Shown: piece after piece, positions 9,390 through 18,871 of the stretch
Layout: the number at the start of each line of letters is the position of its first letter
Numbering within the stretch: position 1 is the stretch's first letter
Program-made: the position numbers and the translations under genes
The notes under the pieces: model-generated
The model's input: the letters and a program-made list of their open reading frames with translations, nothing else
The model's database searches: none
Told to the model about the DNA's origin: nothing
Source of the DNA: Amphimedon queenslandica
Lineage: Eukaryota; Porifera; Demospongiae; Haplosclerida; Niphatidae
Length of the DNA: 27,460 nt
NCBI RefSeq assembly: GCF_000090795.2
Contig: NW_003546271.1
Location: forward strand, 217,742-245,201
Reading direction: 5' to 3'

Positions 9390-9420
9390 AACGACCTGGG
9401 GGCTTCGCCCCCAGGTCGTT
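9390..9420. repeat. Perfect GC-rich hairpin, 14-bp stem and 3-nt loop
   Basis: AACGACCTGGGGGC (9390-9403), loop TTC, then its exact reverse complement (9407-9420). It is a sharp GC island in AT-rich DNA. Such hairpins occur near 3' ends of Helitrons and in foldback MITE ends, but no CTRR terminus follows within 15 nt on either strand, so the element is unidentified. Confidence 0.7.
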
Positions 9421-10239
9421 AAAAATGCGGATGTGACAGGTAGCAGTTAGACACAGATGCAGTAAGGTAGTATAGGCTGTAGGACACTCTTCCCCCTATT
9501 ATGTACTCTTGGTTTCCTACACTTTAATTTAATAAAAACTTCCACTCTATTGTTTTACATGTCCTAATGCATTATTACCTTCGTCATAAGAGAGCTGCTT
9601 ATAAGTCAGACAACACCTATCAACATTGCTGGCTCATGCTGCCTCTGAGAAGACGGAAAAAGAAGTAAATCAAAGAAAAAATTGTAAAGAATGGTTTAGT
9701 TGACCGTGGGATACTTCAGGACCTGAGCAAATAGCAGCTAGGATTTTAGAACAGAAAAGAAGACGTCATGTTGCGAACACACACACACATACACGGACAG
9801 GATGATCGCAGTACCCTCGCATATACGCCTACCGCGTGGGCGATATAAGCTGCATTGCCTCTTAATTGAATCCAGAACCTTTTGAAACTGCTGAAGAAGT
9901 GTTGATGGTGTATCTACCTTATATTGCAGTTATTGCTGCTAAAAAACTGATTATTTCTTTTAGTGTGCCATTTTAATTTGCTGTGACACTCCCTCTTTCA
10001 TTGAAAAATTGAAAATTGACTTTCTAATTATTGATTTGGTAATGCACAAAATCTACCGTATTAGATGTACACATAAATAGGGGTGACTTACAAGGAAAGA
10101 GGAACAGTTGTGACTTAAAGGATTGCTAGAGCAGGGCGAGCTCAGGCTCGCCCAATTAAACCTTTTAAAACTGGATATACTTTTTGACAAACTACGTTGT
10201 CAGCATGGTTTTCTGAAAGCAGACACACGTACTATAGGT
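9421..10239. other. Non-coding stretch; small hairpin at 10134-10153
   Basis: No ORF of interest. A short CA-rich tract lies at 9778-9792. A hairpin GGGCGAGC-TCAG-GCTCGCCC sits at 10134-10153. Nothing else is recognised. Confidence 0.4.
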
Positions 10240-10247
10240 GGGGTAAT

Positions 10248-10590
10248 CAGGGCCGCTGACAGGGTTCTGGGGGCCCTGGTACAAAGCATAGGGGAATAGT
10301 ACATATGGCGTGCGAAGCGTGACTAAAAATTTGGTGCATATTAATTAGGGGAGCGGCTTCCGGTAGTTATTAACCAAAACTGGTTAATTAGTTAGCTTTA
10401 TTAATAATAAGATCACAATAGTAATGTCTAAATCACTCAACAGACTCCAGTATATTCTGTTTCTTTTCTTGTAGATGTTCAAAAGTAGCTAACAAAGTAA
10501 TTGTGTACAGGATATGGGGCCCTTGCCATCTGCTAATTCTATGGGGGCCCTGGTTTTTTGTACCTGCTATCACCCCTGTCAATGGCCCTG
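10248..10590. mobile_element. hAT-type MITE (343 bp) with 8-bp target site duplication
   Basis: The left end CAGGGCCGCTGACAGGG and the right end, read in reverse complement as CAGGGCCATTGACAGGG, match in 15 of 17 positions. The element is flanked by a perfect 8-bp direct repeat GGGGTAAT at 10240-10247 and 10591-10598. The CAGGG termini and 8-bp duplication are the signature of the hAT superfamily. Internal GGGGGCCCTGG motifs near both ends are inverted sub-terminal copies. No transposase is encoded, so it is non-autonomous. The short open frame crossing its right end (10503-10745) has no recognisable content. Confidence 0.88.
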
Positions 10591-10823
10591 GGGGTAATGA
10601 TAACGCGATGATGAAAAGTCGTGAATTGAAGATCGGTAAAGGAATTGATTACAATGGATCCAATAATGAGGGTCTTCTCTATGAAGCAGACTCGCAGATA
10701 CAAAAAACTAATTTACAACCATGTGAAGGACCAAATACAAACTAATTTATTGACCTGACCAAGGGACCCAAAAAACTAAAGTACGAACTCCGCATTAATG
10801 ACCACAGACCTGACTGACTTAGC

Positions 10824-11104
10824 AACAACGAAATCAATGCTAGCATCATTATATATGATGCTAGCAAACTCCATAATTGTGGAGACAACATACAGAATTT
10901 CAGTGACAATTTTCATGCATAGTAATGCCATCTGTTGAGTCAAAATACAATCAATTAGTTAGGCCGTAGTTCATTGTTTTGATAAACTCTAATATTAGAA
11001 CTTGAGGTCATCTTTATATTTGTTCAATAATATTACATCTAGTTGCAGGGCAGATCTAGGAGGCAATTTTTGGGGGGCAATTATAAGATAGGTGGATTTG
11101 TTAG
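10824..11104. repeat. Direct repeat copy 1 (about 281 bp)
   Basis: About 95% identical to 12402-12682 by eye (some 13-14 differences). It contains the near-palindrome GCTAGCATCATTATATATGA plus TGCTAGC, a small CTCCA/TGGAG hairpin, and, at its right side from about 11055, the left end of the same hAT-type element that is complete in copy 2 (CAGATCTAGGAGGCAATTTT). It lies immediately left of the retroelement gag gene. Confidence 0.85.
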
Positions 11105-11210
11105 TTTTCGGTTAGTACAATGTTTTAGGCGGGGTTAACCACACCAGCTAGCACACCCACACAATATGATATAAGCAGGTGTTGTTACGTTGAGCAGCCA
11201 GATTTATTTG

Positions 11211-11276
11211 GACGGCACTCTGCGACAAAGCGATCCAGATCTATTCAATTGGACTGCACTCTGCTGCAAAGCGATC
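11211..11276 (+). repeat. Two direct copies of a 25-bp motif upstream of the gag-like gene
   Basis: GACGGCACTCTGCGACAAAG plus CGATC at 11211-11235 and a copy with 3 differences at 11252-11276, period 41 bp. Position upstream of gag suggests part of the retroelement leader or terminal repeat. Confidence 0.6.
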
Positions 11277-11378
11277 TTTCTTGTTCAGTGCAAGCTGGTT
11301 GCGCTGAGCCTCTGACTTTGCAGTTTAGCCTCTCATATTGTCTTTTGTACCGGATTACCCCCCGTTGCCCTCCTGACT

Positions 11379-12420
11379 ATGGCCTCCACAGACGTATCTA
11401 CAGCTGAAGGAGCACCCTGGACATCAGTCCCATCATTGAGTGGAGCTATCCCTCCTTCTGGGGGAATAGTCCCTGCCTCGAGAGGAACAACTATCACTAT
11501 GAGAGCAGGGACCTCGGGGAGTTCGGCTGCAACTACAGTGACAGCATCTGGTACCAGTTCGACAGGAGTTGAAGTGCTCTTCTCTATTATCAACAGAGCA
11601 GTTCAAGCCGGCGTAGCTCAGGCTCTCTCGGGCTCTGCCGCTGGTGCAAGCTCTTTCACTGGCCAAAGTGTCTTTACAGGTCCAAGCCCTCCGGCAACCT
11701 CAGCGACTACCAGTGTGCCATCAGCAGAGCCTCCACTGTCAGGTGCGTTGTATGTGTTGTGCTACACACACTCTTGCGGGGCCCTACATCTCGATGGTCC
11801 CGCCTGTCCGTCACTAGGTCACCACGGGATGCAAATCGGGCAACACAGGGCATCACATGCATGGTTTATCAGCCCGCTCTCCCGTCACAACCCCTTCTAC
11901 TTCTTTTACCTCCTTTCCCCTTTCTCTGTTCTCTTCTCCTTTTCCGTCTGTCTCCATCTTCGCCTCTTCATCCTTCACTTCTTAACTTGTTCTATATACA
12001 GGGGCTATGGGGTCAAGCAGCAGTTCCTCAGTGCTCAGCCCGTCATCAGTAGTGAGCTCGCTGCCGTTGTTCACAAGCACCCTCACTGCAGGGGTTTTCG
12101 ACCCAGTGTCATGGTGGACTCAGCAACCGATCCATCCACTGCCAGTTAAGCCAAGCTCGATTTCACTAGCTACTTCCCTCCCTACCATTCCCAGAAAAGT
12201 CGTGGATAAAATTAGGAGTGGGGCATTCGTGGAATTGAAGGAGCTGTTAGTTGATAACCACATGCTAGTGGAGAGACTCCAAGAGCTGGGGCAATCGTCG
12301 CAATTCCTTACGGCTGCTAATACTCACTTGAGGGACATTGCAGACCCACTCACATGGGCATTCTGTTTTATGTCCTACATTGCAGTGAAAGCTAATCACG
12401 AAACAACGAATCTATGCTAG
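11379..12420 (+). pseudogene. Retroelement gag-like gene, two exons, 3'-truncated
   Basis: Exon 1 (11379-11742) starts MASTDVSTAEG and encodes a Ser/Thr/Pro/Gly-rich region. A GT-AG intron of 259 nt (11743-12001, donor G/GTGCGT, acceptor CTATATACAG) joins in phase 1 to exon 2 (12002-12420). The second half has [20 protein letters not shown], then [15 protein letters not shown] and [15 protein letters not shown], the conserved block of gag-like proteins of DIRS/gypsy-like retroelements in corals and sponges. The ORF runs into direct repeat copy 2 right after that block and stops at TAG 12418-12420, whereas relatives continue further, so it is truncated. Retroelement class is uncertain: no RT, integrase or recombinase is present. 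Spliced length is about 260 residues. Confidence 0.65.
11743..12001 (+). other. Intron of the gag-like gene (259 nt)
   Basis: Canonical GT...AG with a long CT-rich tract (11876-11995). Splicing maintains the frame between two low-complexity Ser/Gly segments. Unspliced, the first exon reads on to 12149 with Cys/His-poor, non-homologous sequence. Confidence 0.65.
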
Positions 12421-12682
12421 CATCATTATATATGATGCTAGCAAACTCCATGATTGTGGAGACAACATTTTGAATTTCAGTGACAATTTTCATGCATAGT
12501 AATGCTATCTGTTGTGTCAAAATACAATCAATTAGTTAGGCCGTACTTCATTGTTTTGATAAACTCTATTATTAGAACTTGAGGTCATCTTTATATTTGT
12601 TCAATAATATTACATCTAGTAGCAGGGGCAGATCTAGGAGGCAATTTTTGGGGGGCAATTATAAGATGGGTGGATATGTTAG
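12402..12682. repeat. Direct repeat copy 2 (about 281 bp)
   Basis: Partner of 10824-11104. It starts with AACAACGAA just after the truncated gag sequence, and its last 60 bp are the left end of the hAT-type element 12623-13897. Because the unit spans host sequence plus a transposon end, the pair is not a conventional LTR pair. Confidence 0.85.
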
Positions 12683-12838
12683 GCGGTGTTGTCAAGCAAG
12701 CTTGTTTGGCACCATAGATGTTAGAGTAAATAAAAGTAATTGGAAATATGACATAGTAGCAGGAAATGCAGGTACCATTGCCACGTGGCCACCATCATTG
12801 TTTTGATTTTCAGATGGCTTTGGATATCAGAGCGAAAT

Positions 12839-13065
12839 GTAACAGAAACAAGCACAAGTAAGATTTTGACCAAGCAACAAAAAACGAAATTAAAGTCCTA
12901 CACTCGTGACGCAAATTGTACTCTACATTGTACTTTCAATATTATTATGTAAGATATTACGGATGACCTTGCAATGTAGAGTAGAACTTGCATCACGATA
13001 GTAAGAATTTGTGTTTTGTAATATCATTAATCGTGTGAAATTCTACTTGTGCTTGTTTCTGTTAC
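12839..13065. mobile_element. Foldback MITE (227 bp) nested in the hAT-type element
   Basis: The ends GTAACAGAAACAAGCACAAG (12839-12858) and its exact inverted copy (13046-13065) are perfect over 22 bp. The interior also pairs imperfectly along almost the whole length, including GTACTCTACATTG near 12911 against CAATGTAGAGTAG near 12974. No clear target duplication is visible. Confidence 0.8.
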
Positions 13066-13572
13066 TTTTTATGAATTTGTCTAGAATGCTACTTTGTCTT
13101 CTTAATTTTTTTTACATTCTTGTTTGTTGATTTTTAAAAAAGTGTTTGTAATATTTTTATCCAGATAATGCTGAATGCTATTGTGGTGAATAGTATTTTA
13201 AACTGATTAATGTTTAGTGAAGTATAATATAGTAATAATATTGACACAAATCCTGTTTCAAGTAACTGTGATAGTACACATTTCTTCTTTGCAACCCTGT
13301 TGATTGTCGTTCCTGCTGTGACTCCATGATCATAGTGTAACATGAATTAATTGTTTTTTTAAAATACAATTTATTAATAAAACGTGAAACAATTATTAGT
13401 ATCATTATTGTTGTTATGAAAAAATGACATGGCTACTTTCACATGCATTTATCTACTTAACAAAAAATTAAAAAATATAAATAAACATTGGCTAGTATTG
13501 TATGTGAATTTTGTTTGCAAGAATGACATCCTCTTGGAGTCTTTCAAAAATGTAGCAATATAATTTGTAATT

Positions 13573-13785
13573 TTGGCTCAAAAATCAGTCAAAAAATTCC
13601 AACCCACCTCCGTTTACTTAGCAGCAATAGAAATGAATGGAGGTTTGCCTGCGCCCATGCTTCCTTTTCCTATCCCTTCCATTTACTCTTATGATCTGTG
13701 GCAGAACATAGCAGACCTTTTAGGAAAGTTAAAAACTAAACCTGCTAAAATGAGGTGCTTTGTGGTTTCAAGGTTGTTTACATAG
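13573..13785 (+). CDS. Unrecognised open frame inside the hAT-type element
   Basis: Open from at least 13573 to TAG 13783-13785; the first ATG is at 13633. The peptide has a balanced composition, with YLAAIEMNGG and LPFPIPSIYSYDLWQNIADL, and looks more protein-like than its AT-rich surroundings. I do not recognise a family. It could be an exon captured by the hAT element or a remnant of its transposase gene; it could also be chance. Confidence 0.3.
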   Translation: MAQKSVKKFQPTSVYLAAIEMNGGLPAPMLPFPIPSIYSYDLWQNIADLLGKLKTKPAKMRCFVVSRLFT

Positions 13786-13905
13786 TCAAGTACTGCAGCT
13801 GCTTGACAGTTTATGTAGGTAAAACTAAATTTACATAACTCAAGGATTTTTCTGGGAGGGGGCATTGCCCCCTGGCCTCCCCTTAGATCCGTCCCAGTCT
13901 AGTAG

Positions 13906-14987
13906 ACAATAATAATCAATTTATTCTATTCATGCATCACTCAGTATTAAATTAGTATTCATTTGTTTTAAACATTACGGTGACATGAGAATGTGAGAAA
14001 TTGTTTAATATTCATGTATTTATACAAAAGTAATCACATTATTATTTATTGTTTTGAATATGCATATAAGTACAAGAGACGATTGAATTTTCACAAATCA
14101 AATTATTGAAGAAAAGTTTTATTGATCAAAATGAGAGCTATATACAGAAGTGATAGCGCATCTAGATTCCTTACAGAGGGTGCTAACAGAAGTGGCAGCT
14201 CCTTTTTCAGTATTTTGACTCCCTCATATGGTCCATCGTGGGCCGGGACATTTTGATGCTTGATATACATTCAAAACTCAAGCAGATGGCTGCCACAAAT
14301 TAGATCCAAATTTGGTGTACGTTGCGAGTCTTATTTGACACTAAGTAGTGTATTATATAGGCTGTAGCCTATATGTAGGATTGAAGTCAATTTTTCAAGA
14401 CGGCGTCCGTTTTTATGATTTTCAAACACTTATATCTCTTTTATCTTATGTTGTACAGCCTTATAAATGGCTTAAATGAGCTCACCTTCACTGAGCCATT
14501 CTCCTGGTACCTTTAAAGTGAACTGTAATGTAGCGGGAGCATTTCTGGAAAACAGGCCCAAATTCAAATTTCTACAAAATTCTTCAGACTTTTTCTTCTT
14601 TCATCTTTCTTCTATACACCGGATAATCTCTTAAACTAGAGAACAGCTCAAGTTGCCTTTTACATCACTCCTCTGGGCTTGGGTCAAGGTCCACAAAGGT
14701 AGTTTCTAAAAGAAGCAAAGACAGGGAGCAAAATGGAAGACAAAATCCAGCTGCAGCCACCGCATGGGTTTGTGGTTTGACGCCATTTTAATTTATGCGC
14801 ACGTGATTAGTATGAATATAATTAACTGCCTTAATGCGGGTTCAACCAGCACCCCTCTTAGCATTTCCGACCAAGAGGAGAGGAGAGAGAGTAAGTAGGC
14901 CCAAGCTTTTGCCAGAGCTATCAGCCTACCTAACCACAGAATCATAACAGAATGTAATTTCTTGATTTAAGAAAAAAGGAATGGAAA
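13906..14987. other. Non-coding stretch with a small perfect hairpin
   Basis: No gene recognised. A 9-bp perfect stem ATATAGGCT-GT-AGCCTATAT lies at 14355-14374. From about 14140 to 14800 the GC content is slightly higher than in the flanks, but every frame is closed. Confidence 0.4.
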
Positions 14988-15571
14988 CAAGTAAATAAAA
15001 AACATTAAAAATGGGAAAATNNNNNNNNNNNNNNNNNNNNNNNNNNNNNNNNNNNNNNNNNNNNNNNNNNNNNNNNNNNNNNNNNNTGTTAAGTATATTC
15101 ATTGTGATGCTGTAAATAAAGTAAAATTTTCCTTCCGCCATTTTGGAGTCCTACTTCCAATGGTTGTCTATGGAGCGATCGTGAAAAGAGCTTTTTCTCC
15201 AAAAACTGCTGTATTTATTCGTTACAGCAATATTGCTACTGCTTACTGACCATCATCCAGTGTCTAGATTTGGCTCATGGACTTTAAGAAGTGTCACTAG
15301 AAGATATAGAAGCAAAGATATTACTTTCTCCCATTCTACTCTTAGTAACTAAGACTCCAAAATGGCGGCAGAAAAATTTTACTTTATTTACGGTATCACG
15401 ATGAATATACTCAAAATTCTATGAATATACTTAGTGCCAACTGGTCTATATTTTTATGCAGTGGTGTAGGATTTTTTACCACACCAGATTGCAAGTACCT
15501 TCTTGTTTCCTTATTTTTTTCCCCATTCAATCCTACTATTTTCCCATTTTTAATGTTTTTTTATTTACTTG
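14988..15571. repeat. Large imperfect inverted repeat interrupted by the assembly gap
   Basis: Inner arms of 59 bp (15092-15150 and 15353-15411) are inverted copies with only a few differences, each ending in the CCGCCATTTTGGAGTC motif. Outer arms of about 33 bp (14988-15020 and 15538-15571, ATTTTCCCATTTTTAATGTT and its complement) flank them. The left arm between outer and inner parts is the N run, and the right arm has 126 bp there against about 71 on the left, so the gap size is probably an estimate. This is a foldback or long-TIR element of roughly 0.6 kb. Confidence 0.8.
15021..15086. other. Assembly gap (66 N)
   Basis: A run of N inside the left arm of the palindrome. The missing sequence can be partly predicted to be the complement of 15412-15537. 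Confidence 0.99.
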
Positions 15572-16079
15572 CTCTAGATTTTTGTATTGGTCTCAGAACA
15601 GCTGTACCTATATTTTCATATTTTGTATCATATTAGCGTTGTGCAGCTGCCCCACGTTGTAACTTGTCATCAGTAACAATGAAGGCTCTAAAGCCATACG
15701 ATTTAAAAGTGATAAGCCTTACACCTCCATAGCCTTGATCTTCCTTTTAGAGCATCAATGACTAATCCTGACCAATTGAAGAGACAGAGGTAAGGCCACA
15801 GGCCAGTGGCTACTTGAAAGATGACAAAAGCAGTTCTAATCCTACAAGCGTGGATGTCCTTAGATTAGAGTAGAGAGAGGGTTAAAGAAGACTGATGTTA
15901 AACTCAACAAGCTTAAAAATATAATGCCACATATTGATCCAGGCATTGTTGCCACAGAGATAAAAGCCTAGGAATTAATTAATAATGAATTGTTTCCTGC
16001 TGTGGCAATGGTCGAGTATGCTCTTGCCAGTATATTACATAGTCAGCTTGTGGGTTGTCACCTAGTGCAACTGTGCCAA
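15572..16079. other. Degraded region, possible 5' part of the BEL/Pao relic
   Basis: Closed in all frames over most of its length. It lies in the orientation and position of the N-terminal gag region of the following relic, but no motif can be identified. Confidence 0.3.
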
Positions 16080-16960
16080 TGGTCGATCCTACTAATAGAA
16101 CGAAGTTGCCTAAACCTACTCTGAAGCCCTTTTTGTAACCTCACAGGGTGGAGATCATTTTGGGAAATATTTAAGGCTGCAGTTGATCCAAACATTCAGT
16201 TGTCGTCTATGGAAAAATTTTTATGCCAGCAATCATGACTGATAGGCAAGTCCCAAGAGGCCATTGCAGGCATGAAATTGACTGATGCCAACTATATACA
16301 TCTGCTGTTGACCTTGTCCACTGTAGATTTGGAGATAAGGAGAGAATTATAGCTGTCTATGTTGACACTCTGATGAGCATTGAGCCAGTAGTATTTGAGC
16401 ATCACCTTCATAAAGCAAGACAGCTCTTTGACAAAACTAAATGTAGCATTAGGACTTTGGATGCTCTTGGAGTAAAACCACAAGCATTATTGATCCCTAT
16501 TTTTGTGAAAAAATTGTCCTCAGAGCCTACACTTTTTTATCTAGAAGAGTAAGGACAGCTGCGTCCCAATTAACTGAAATTGTTAAAGTGTTTTTATGGG
16601 AGTTGGAAGCCAGTGCACGAGCTAGTTTGCATAAGAATAAATTCCTAAACGTAGTAGAGAGTGCCCTACAATGAAAACTTTTTCTAGTACTTAAAATTTG
16701 GGATGTTGTTCTTGTGGGTTGAAAGGGCATGCACCAGTTACTTGTAAGACAGTTGTTTGTGTTGATGAGCGCAAGAGAACAATTAGAGCTAATGGTAGAT
16801 GTTTTGTTTGCCTCAGCTGTGGCCATATTGGTTGAGATTGTTGTCCTCCCATTAATGTCACAATTGCACAATTGCAAAGGGACATTATTGTAGAACTTGT
16901 AGAACATGGAATATGAAAGAAGATAGTACCTCTAGCACTAGTAGTAGTAAAGAGAATGGT
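16080..16960 (+). pseudogene. BEL/Pao-type gag relic (LTR retrotransposon)
   Basis: The plus strand, read across several frames, shows the order of a BEL/Pao gag: KLPKPTLKPF (about 16100-16130); a Trp-rich block and an AIAGMKLTDANY block (about 16262-16295); VDTLMSIEPVV (about 16360-16395); KCSIRTLDALGVKP (about 16440-16480); and a C-terminal zinc-knuckle region with GHAPVTC, ERKRTIRANGRCFVCLSCGH and a following Cys pair (about 16720-16850). At least five stops and frameshifts lie between these blocks. No protease, RT or LTR was found nearby, so only a gag fragment remains. The minus-strand open frames here are antisense shadows. Confidence 0.7.
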
Positions 16961-17134
16961 GCATCTATTACTTTAAATTGCAAAACTCCGGCCTTTAGTA
17001 CCTCTTTCGTACAAGACAGTAAACAGTAACACTGTACTTTCAAAAATTGTACAAGCCTATGTATTTTATGTGAGCAAACATGAGAGAAATCTTAAAATTT
17101 GTTTTACATCTCCTGGCATGAAATCAGTTTCCAT

Positions 17135-17835
17135 AAATAAGAAAAGGTAGGGTTGTCAAAAAATGAAATACACAAGGCGGTGGAGTTCAGTCATAATAAT
17201 AATTTGTTCAGTTATTAATAATAAACTGTAATATTAAAAGAAATTTTGATTCATAAAAATAATACAAAAATTTCAACCCCACTTTGCAGAATTTGATGAA
17301 GGAGTATTGATTCCTTTAACGCGACAAATTTTAATGCAAGAATGACAACCCAACTGCTTAGGTCCAGCCTACACAAGCGAGGCAAGTCCAATGACAATCC
17401 TAAGAAGTACATACATTAATTTTTAATTTTGTATCATGGTACTGAATCACAACAATGAAAGAGTGCAATAGCAAAAATTAATAACCAATCCATAATTTAG
17501 ATGTTTTAATTGTGATGACAGTAATCTATTCAATCAATAACTGCTGAAAGGCTATGTTATATCTATCACAATATTCATTATTAATTTACATCATTGCAAT
17601 GTATAGTAGAGCAATCAAGAGGTATATATATGTATACATATACAGAGACAGACTATTATTTAAATTAAAACTCTATCTACACTTTAGATTATCATTTTCT
17701 GCAAAGTATTATTATCAATAATAATTTTATTATAAATTAAGTTCATTATTAACAATTGAACTAATAATTATTATGATGATTGAACTGAACCCCCTTGTTT
17801 CTTTCATTTTTTGACATCCCTACGTTTTCTTGTTT
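17135..17835. mobile_element. Non-autonomous element with about 65-bp inverted ends (about 700 bp)
   Basis: The left end (17135-17204, containing GTCAAAAAATGAAA) and right end (17767-17835) are inverted copies over about 65-70 bp with some 12-15 differences. A third copy of the outermost motif, TGACAACCC, inverted relative to GGGTTGTCA at 17150-17158, occurs at 17344-17352, so a shorter 200-bp derivative may be included. The interior is very AT-rich and non-coding. The superfamily is undetermined because no clear target duplication is seen. Confidence 0.65.
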
Positions 17836-18291
17836 AATAAAAATTATTTTTATTTACTTGTTTCCATACTTTATATTAAATTTTATTCATTTAAAATCCT
17901 TTTTATTAATAATTATAATTTTTTTAGGTATCAGTTCATTACTGGAAGAAAAGAATTTTGAAATAAAAAAGATAAGACGACCTCAGTACTGCATTATGAT
18001 GAACAATTTTTATACAATAATTTTTTGAATTTTGAATCATTAATAATATTCATAGCCTAATACTAAGCATTATTGAAATGCATTACTAAAATCTATTTCC
18101 TGATTTGAAACGACTTAAGCTTATATTGAGCTTCAGTTCACATTTATACGGCAATTTCCGCACACAGCTATCAATTCTCAACTCTTAACTTCCTTTTCGA
18201 ACTTTCCCAACTATTTTGCGAAAAGCAGCAAATCAATTTAGTTACAAACTTACATAAGCTATCAATATATTTTCTTATTTGGTGGTAGTTT
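17836..18291. other. AT-rich upstream region of the proline-rich gene
   Basis: No coding potential. It presumably contains the promoter of the following plus-strand gene; no TATA box is evident within 100 bp upstream of the ATG. Confidence 0.35.
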
Positions 18292-18862
18292 ATGGATTAT
18301 GATGAGCAGGATGAAGTTCCTCCTTCTCCTCCTCCACAACCAGTAGCTGGAGATGGAGGGCCTCCACCACCACCTCCAGGAGGCCTGCCCCACCACCAGC
18401 ACTACCAGTAGCTGGAGGCCTGCCACCTCCACCACCAGTAGCTGGAGGCTGACTACCTCCAGCACTACCACCAGTAGCTCGAGGCCCGCCACTGCCAGCA
18501 ATACCACCAGTAGCTCGAGGCCCGCCACCACCACCTCCAGCACTATCAGTAGCTGGAGGCCCACAACCTGCAGCAATACCTTTACCTTGAGGCCTACCTC
18601 CTCCTGCACTCCATCCAGTTCCACCTGCTGTAGCTGGAGACCATGGAATGGCAGCTCTGCAGCAGCAGAGGCTCAACATCATTTGGCAACTGCGCCAAGT
18701 AAATTGTCAAATTGTAAGACTTAGAAATAATCTGCAGTAACATTTTAATCACCTCTCTCTCCATTTTACTATAGTACACAATCTTCCAAAGTCAGACCTT
18801 CAAGAGGCCGCAGGGGGAGGGGCAGGAGGAACACTTATACTAAGAACTATAACTTACATTAA
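18292..18862 (+). pseudogene. Proline-rich repeat protein with Arg/Gly-rich tail, interrupted
   Basis: From ATG 18292 the frame gives MDYDEQDEVPPSPPPQPVAG and a polyproline stretch. After a frameshift near 18389 the same strand continues with tandem PPVAGG/PPVARGPP units, then MAALQQQRLNIIWQLRQVN, a probable amphipathic helix. A 38-nt GT-AG intron (18737-18774) would join in frame to a basic tail (RPSRGRRGRGRRN) ending at TAA 18860-18862. Overlapping AATAAA signals at 18872-18881 follow. Two TGA codons (about 18449 and 18587) interrupt the repeats, one apparently replacing a Gly codon. Composition suggests an RNA- or actin-associated low-complexity protein, but the function is unknown. Either a decayed gene or a real one with assembly errors; the opposite strand also has a 130-codon open frame, judged a shadow. 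Confidence 0.45.
18737..18774 (+). other. Candidate 38-nt intron of the proline-rich gene
   Basis: Donor GTAACA, CT-rich tract, acceptor ACTATAG. Splicing removes a stop (TAA at 18738-18740) and opens the Arg/Gly-rich tail in frame. It is shorter than the 45-57 nt introns seen elsewhere in the window. Confidence 0.4.
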
Positions 18863-18871
18863 TTAAATGTA

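Larger units (their letters stand above)
12623..13897. mobile_element. hAT-type non-autonomous element (1,275 bp) with 8-bp target duplication
   Basis: The left end CAGGGGCAGATCTAGGAGG and the right end (reverse complement CTGGGACGGATCTAAGGGG) are related inverted repeats. The flanks are a perfect 8-bp duplication TCTAGTAG at 12615-12622 and 13898-13905. Sub-terminal GGGGGC...GCCCCC palindromes lie near 12650 and 13855-13872. Inside there is a foldback MITE (12839-13065) and one open frame (13573-13785), but no recognisable hAT transposase, so the element is non-autonomous or a deletion derivative. Confidence 0.85.

Noticed and set aside
9778..9792. CA microsatellite
   Set aside because: Too short to be notable; similar short tracts occur at 23085-23098.
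10824..12682. LTR retrotransposon with 281-bp LTRs around the gag gene
   Set aside because: The repeats lack TG...CA ends and contain part of a hAT element plus its flanking sequence, and no primer-binding site or polypurine tract was seen.
13134..13405. Overlapping minus-strand open frames rich in Ile, Tyr and Asn
   Set aside because: Composition is what random AT-rich DNA gives; no motifs, and it lies within the non-coding part of the hAT element.
14926..15141. Open frame spanning the N run
   Set aside because: It depends on unknown bases and lies in the arms of a palindrome; not evidence for a gene.
16527..16907. A 126-codon minus-strand open frame
   Set aside because: Antisense of the BEL/Pao gag relic, whose plus-strand zinc-knuckle and gag motifs are clear.
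18290..18682. A 130-codon Gly-rich open frame on the minus strand, uninterrupted
   Set aside because: It is the complement of the proline-codon repeat; low-complexity GC-rich repeats stay open on both strands. The plus strand has the start, helix, tail, splice and poly(A) signals.
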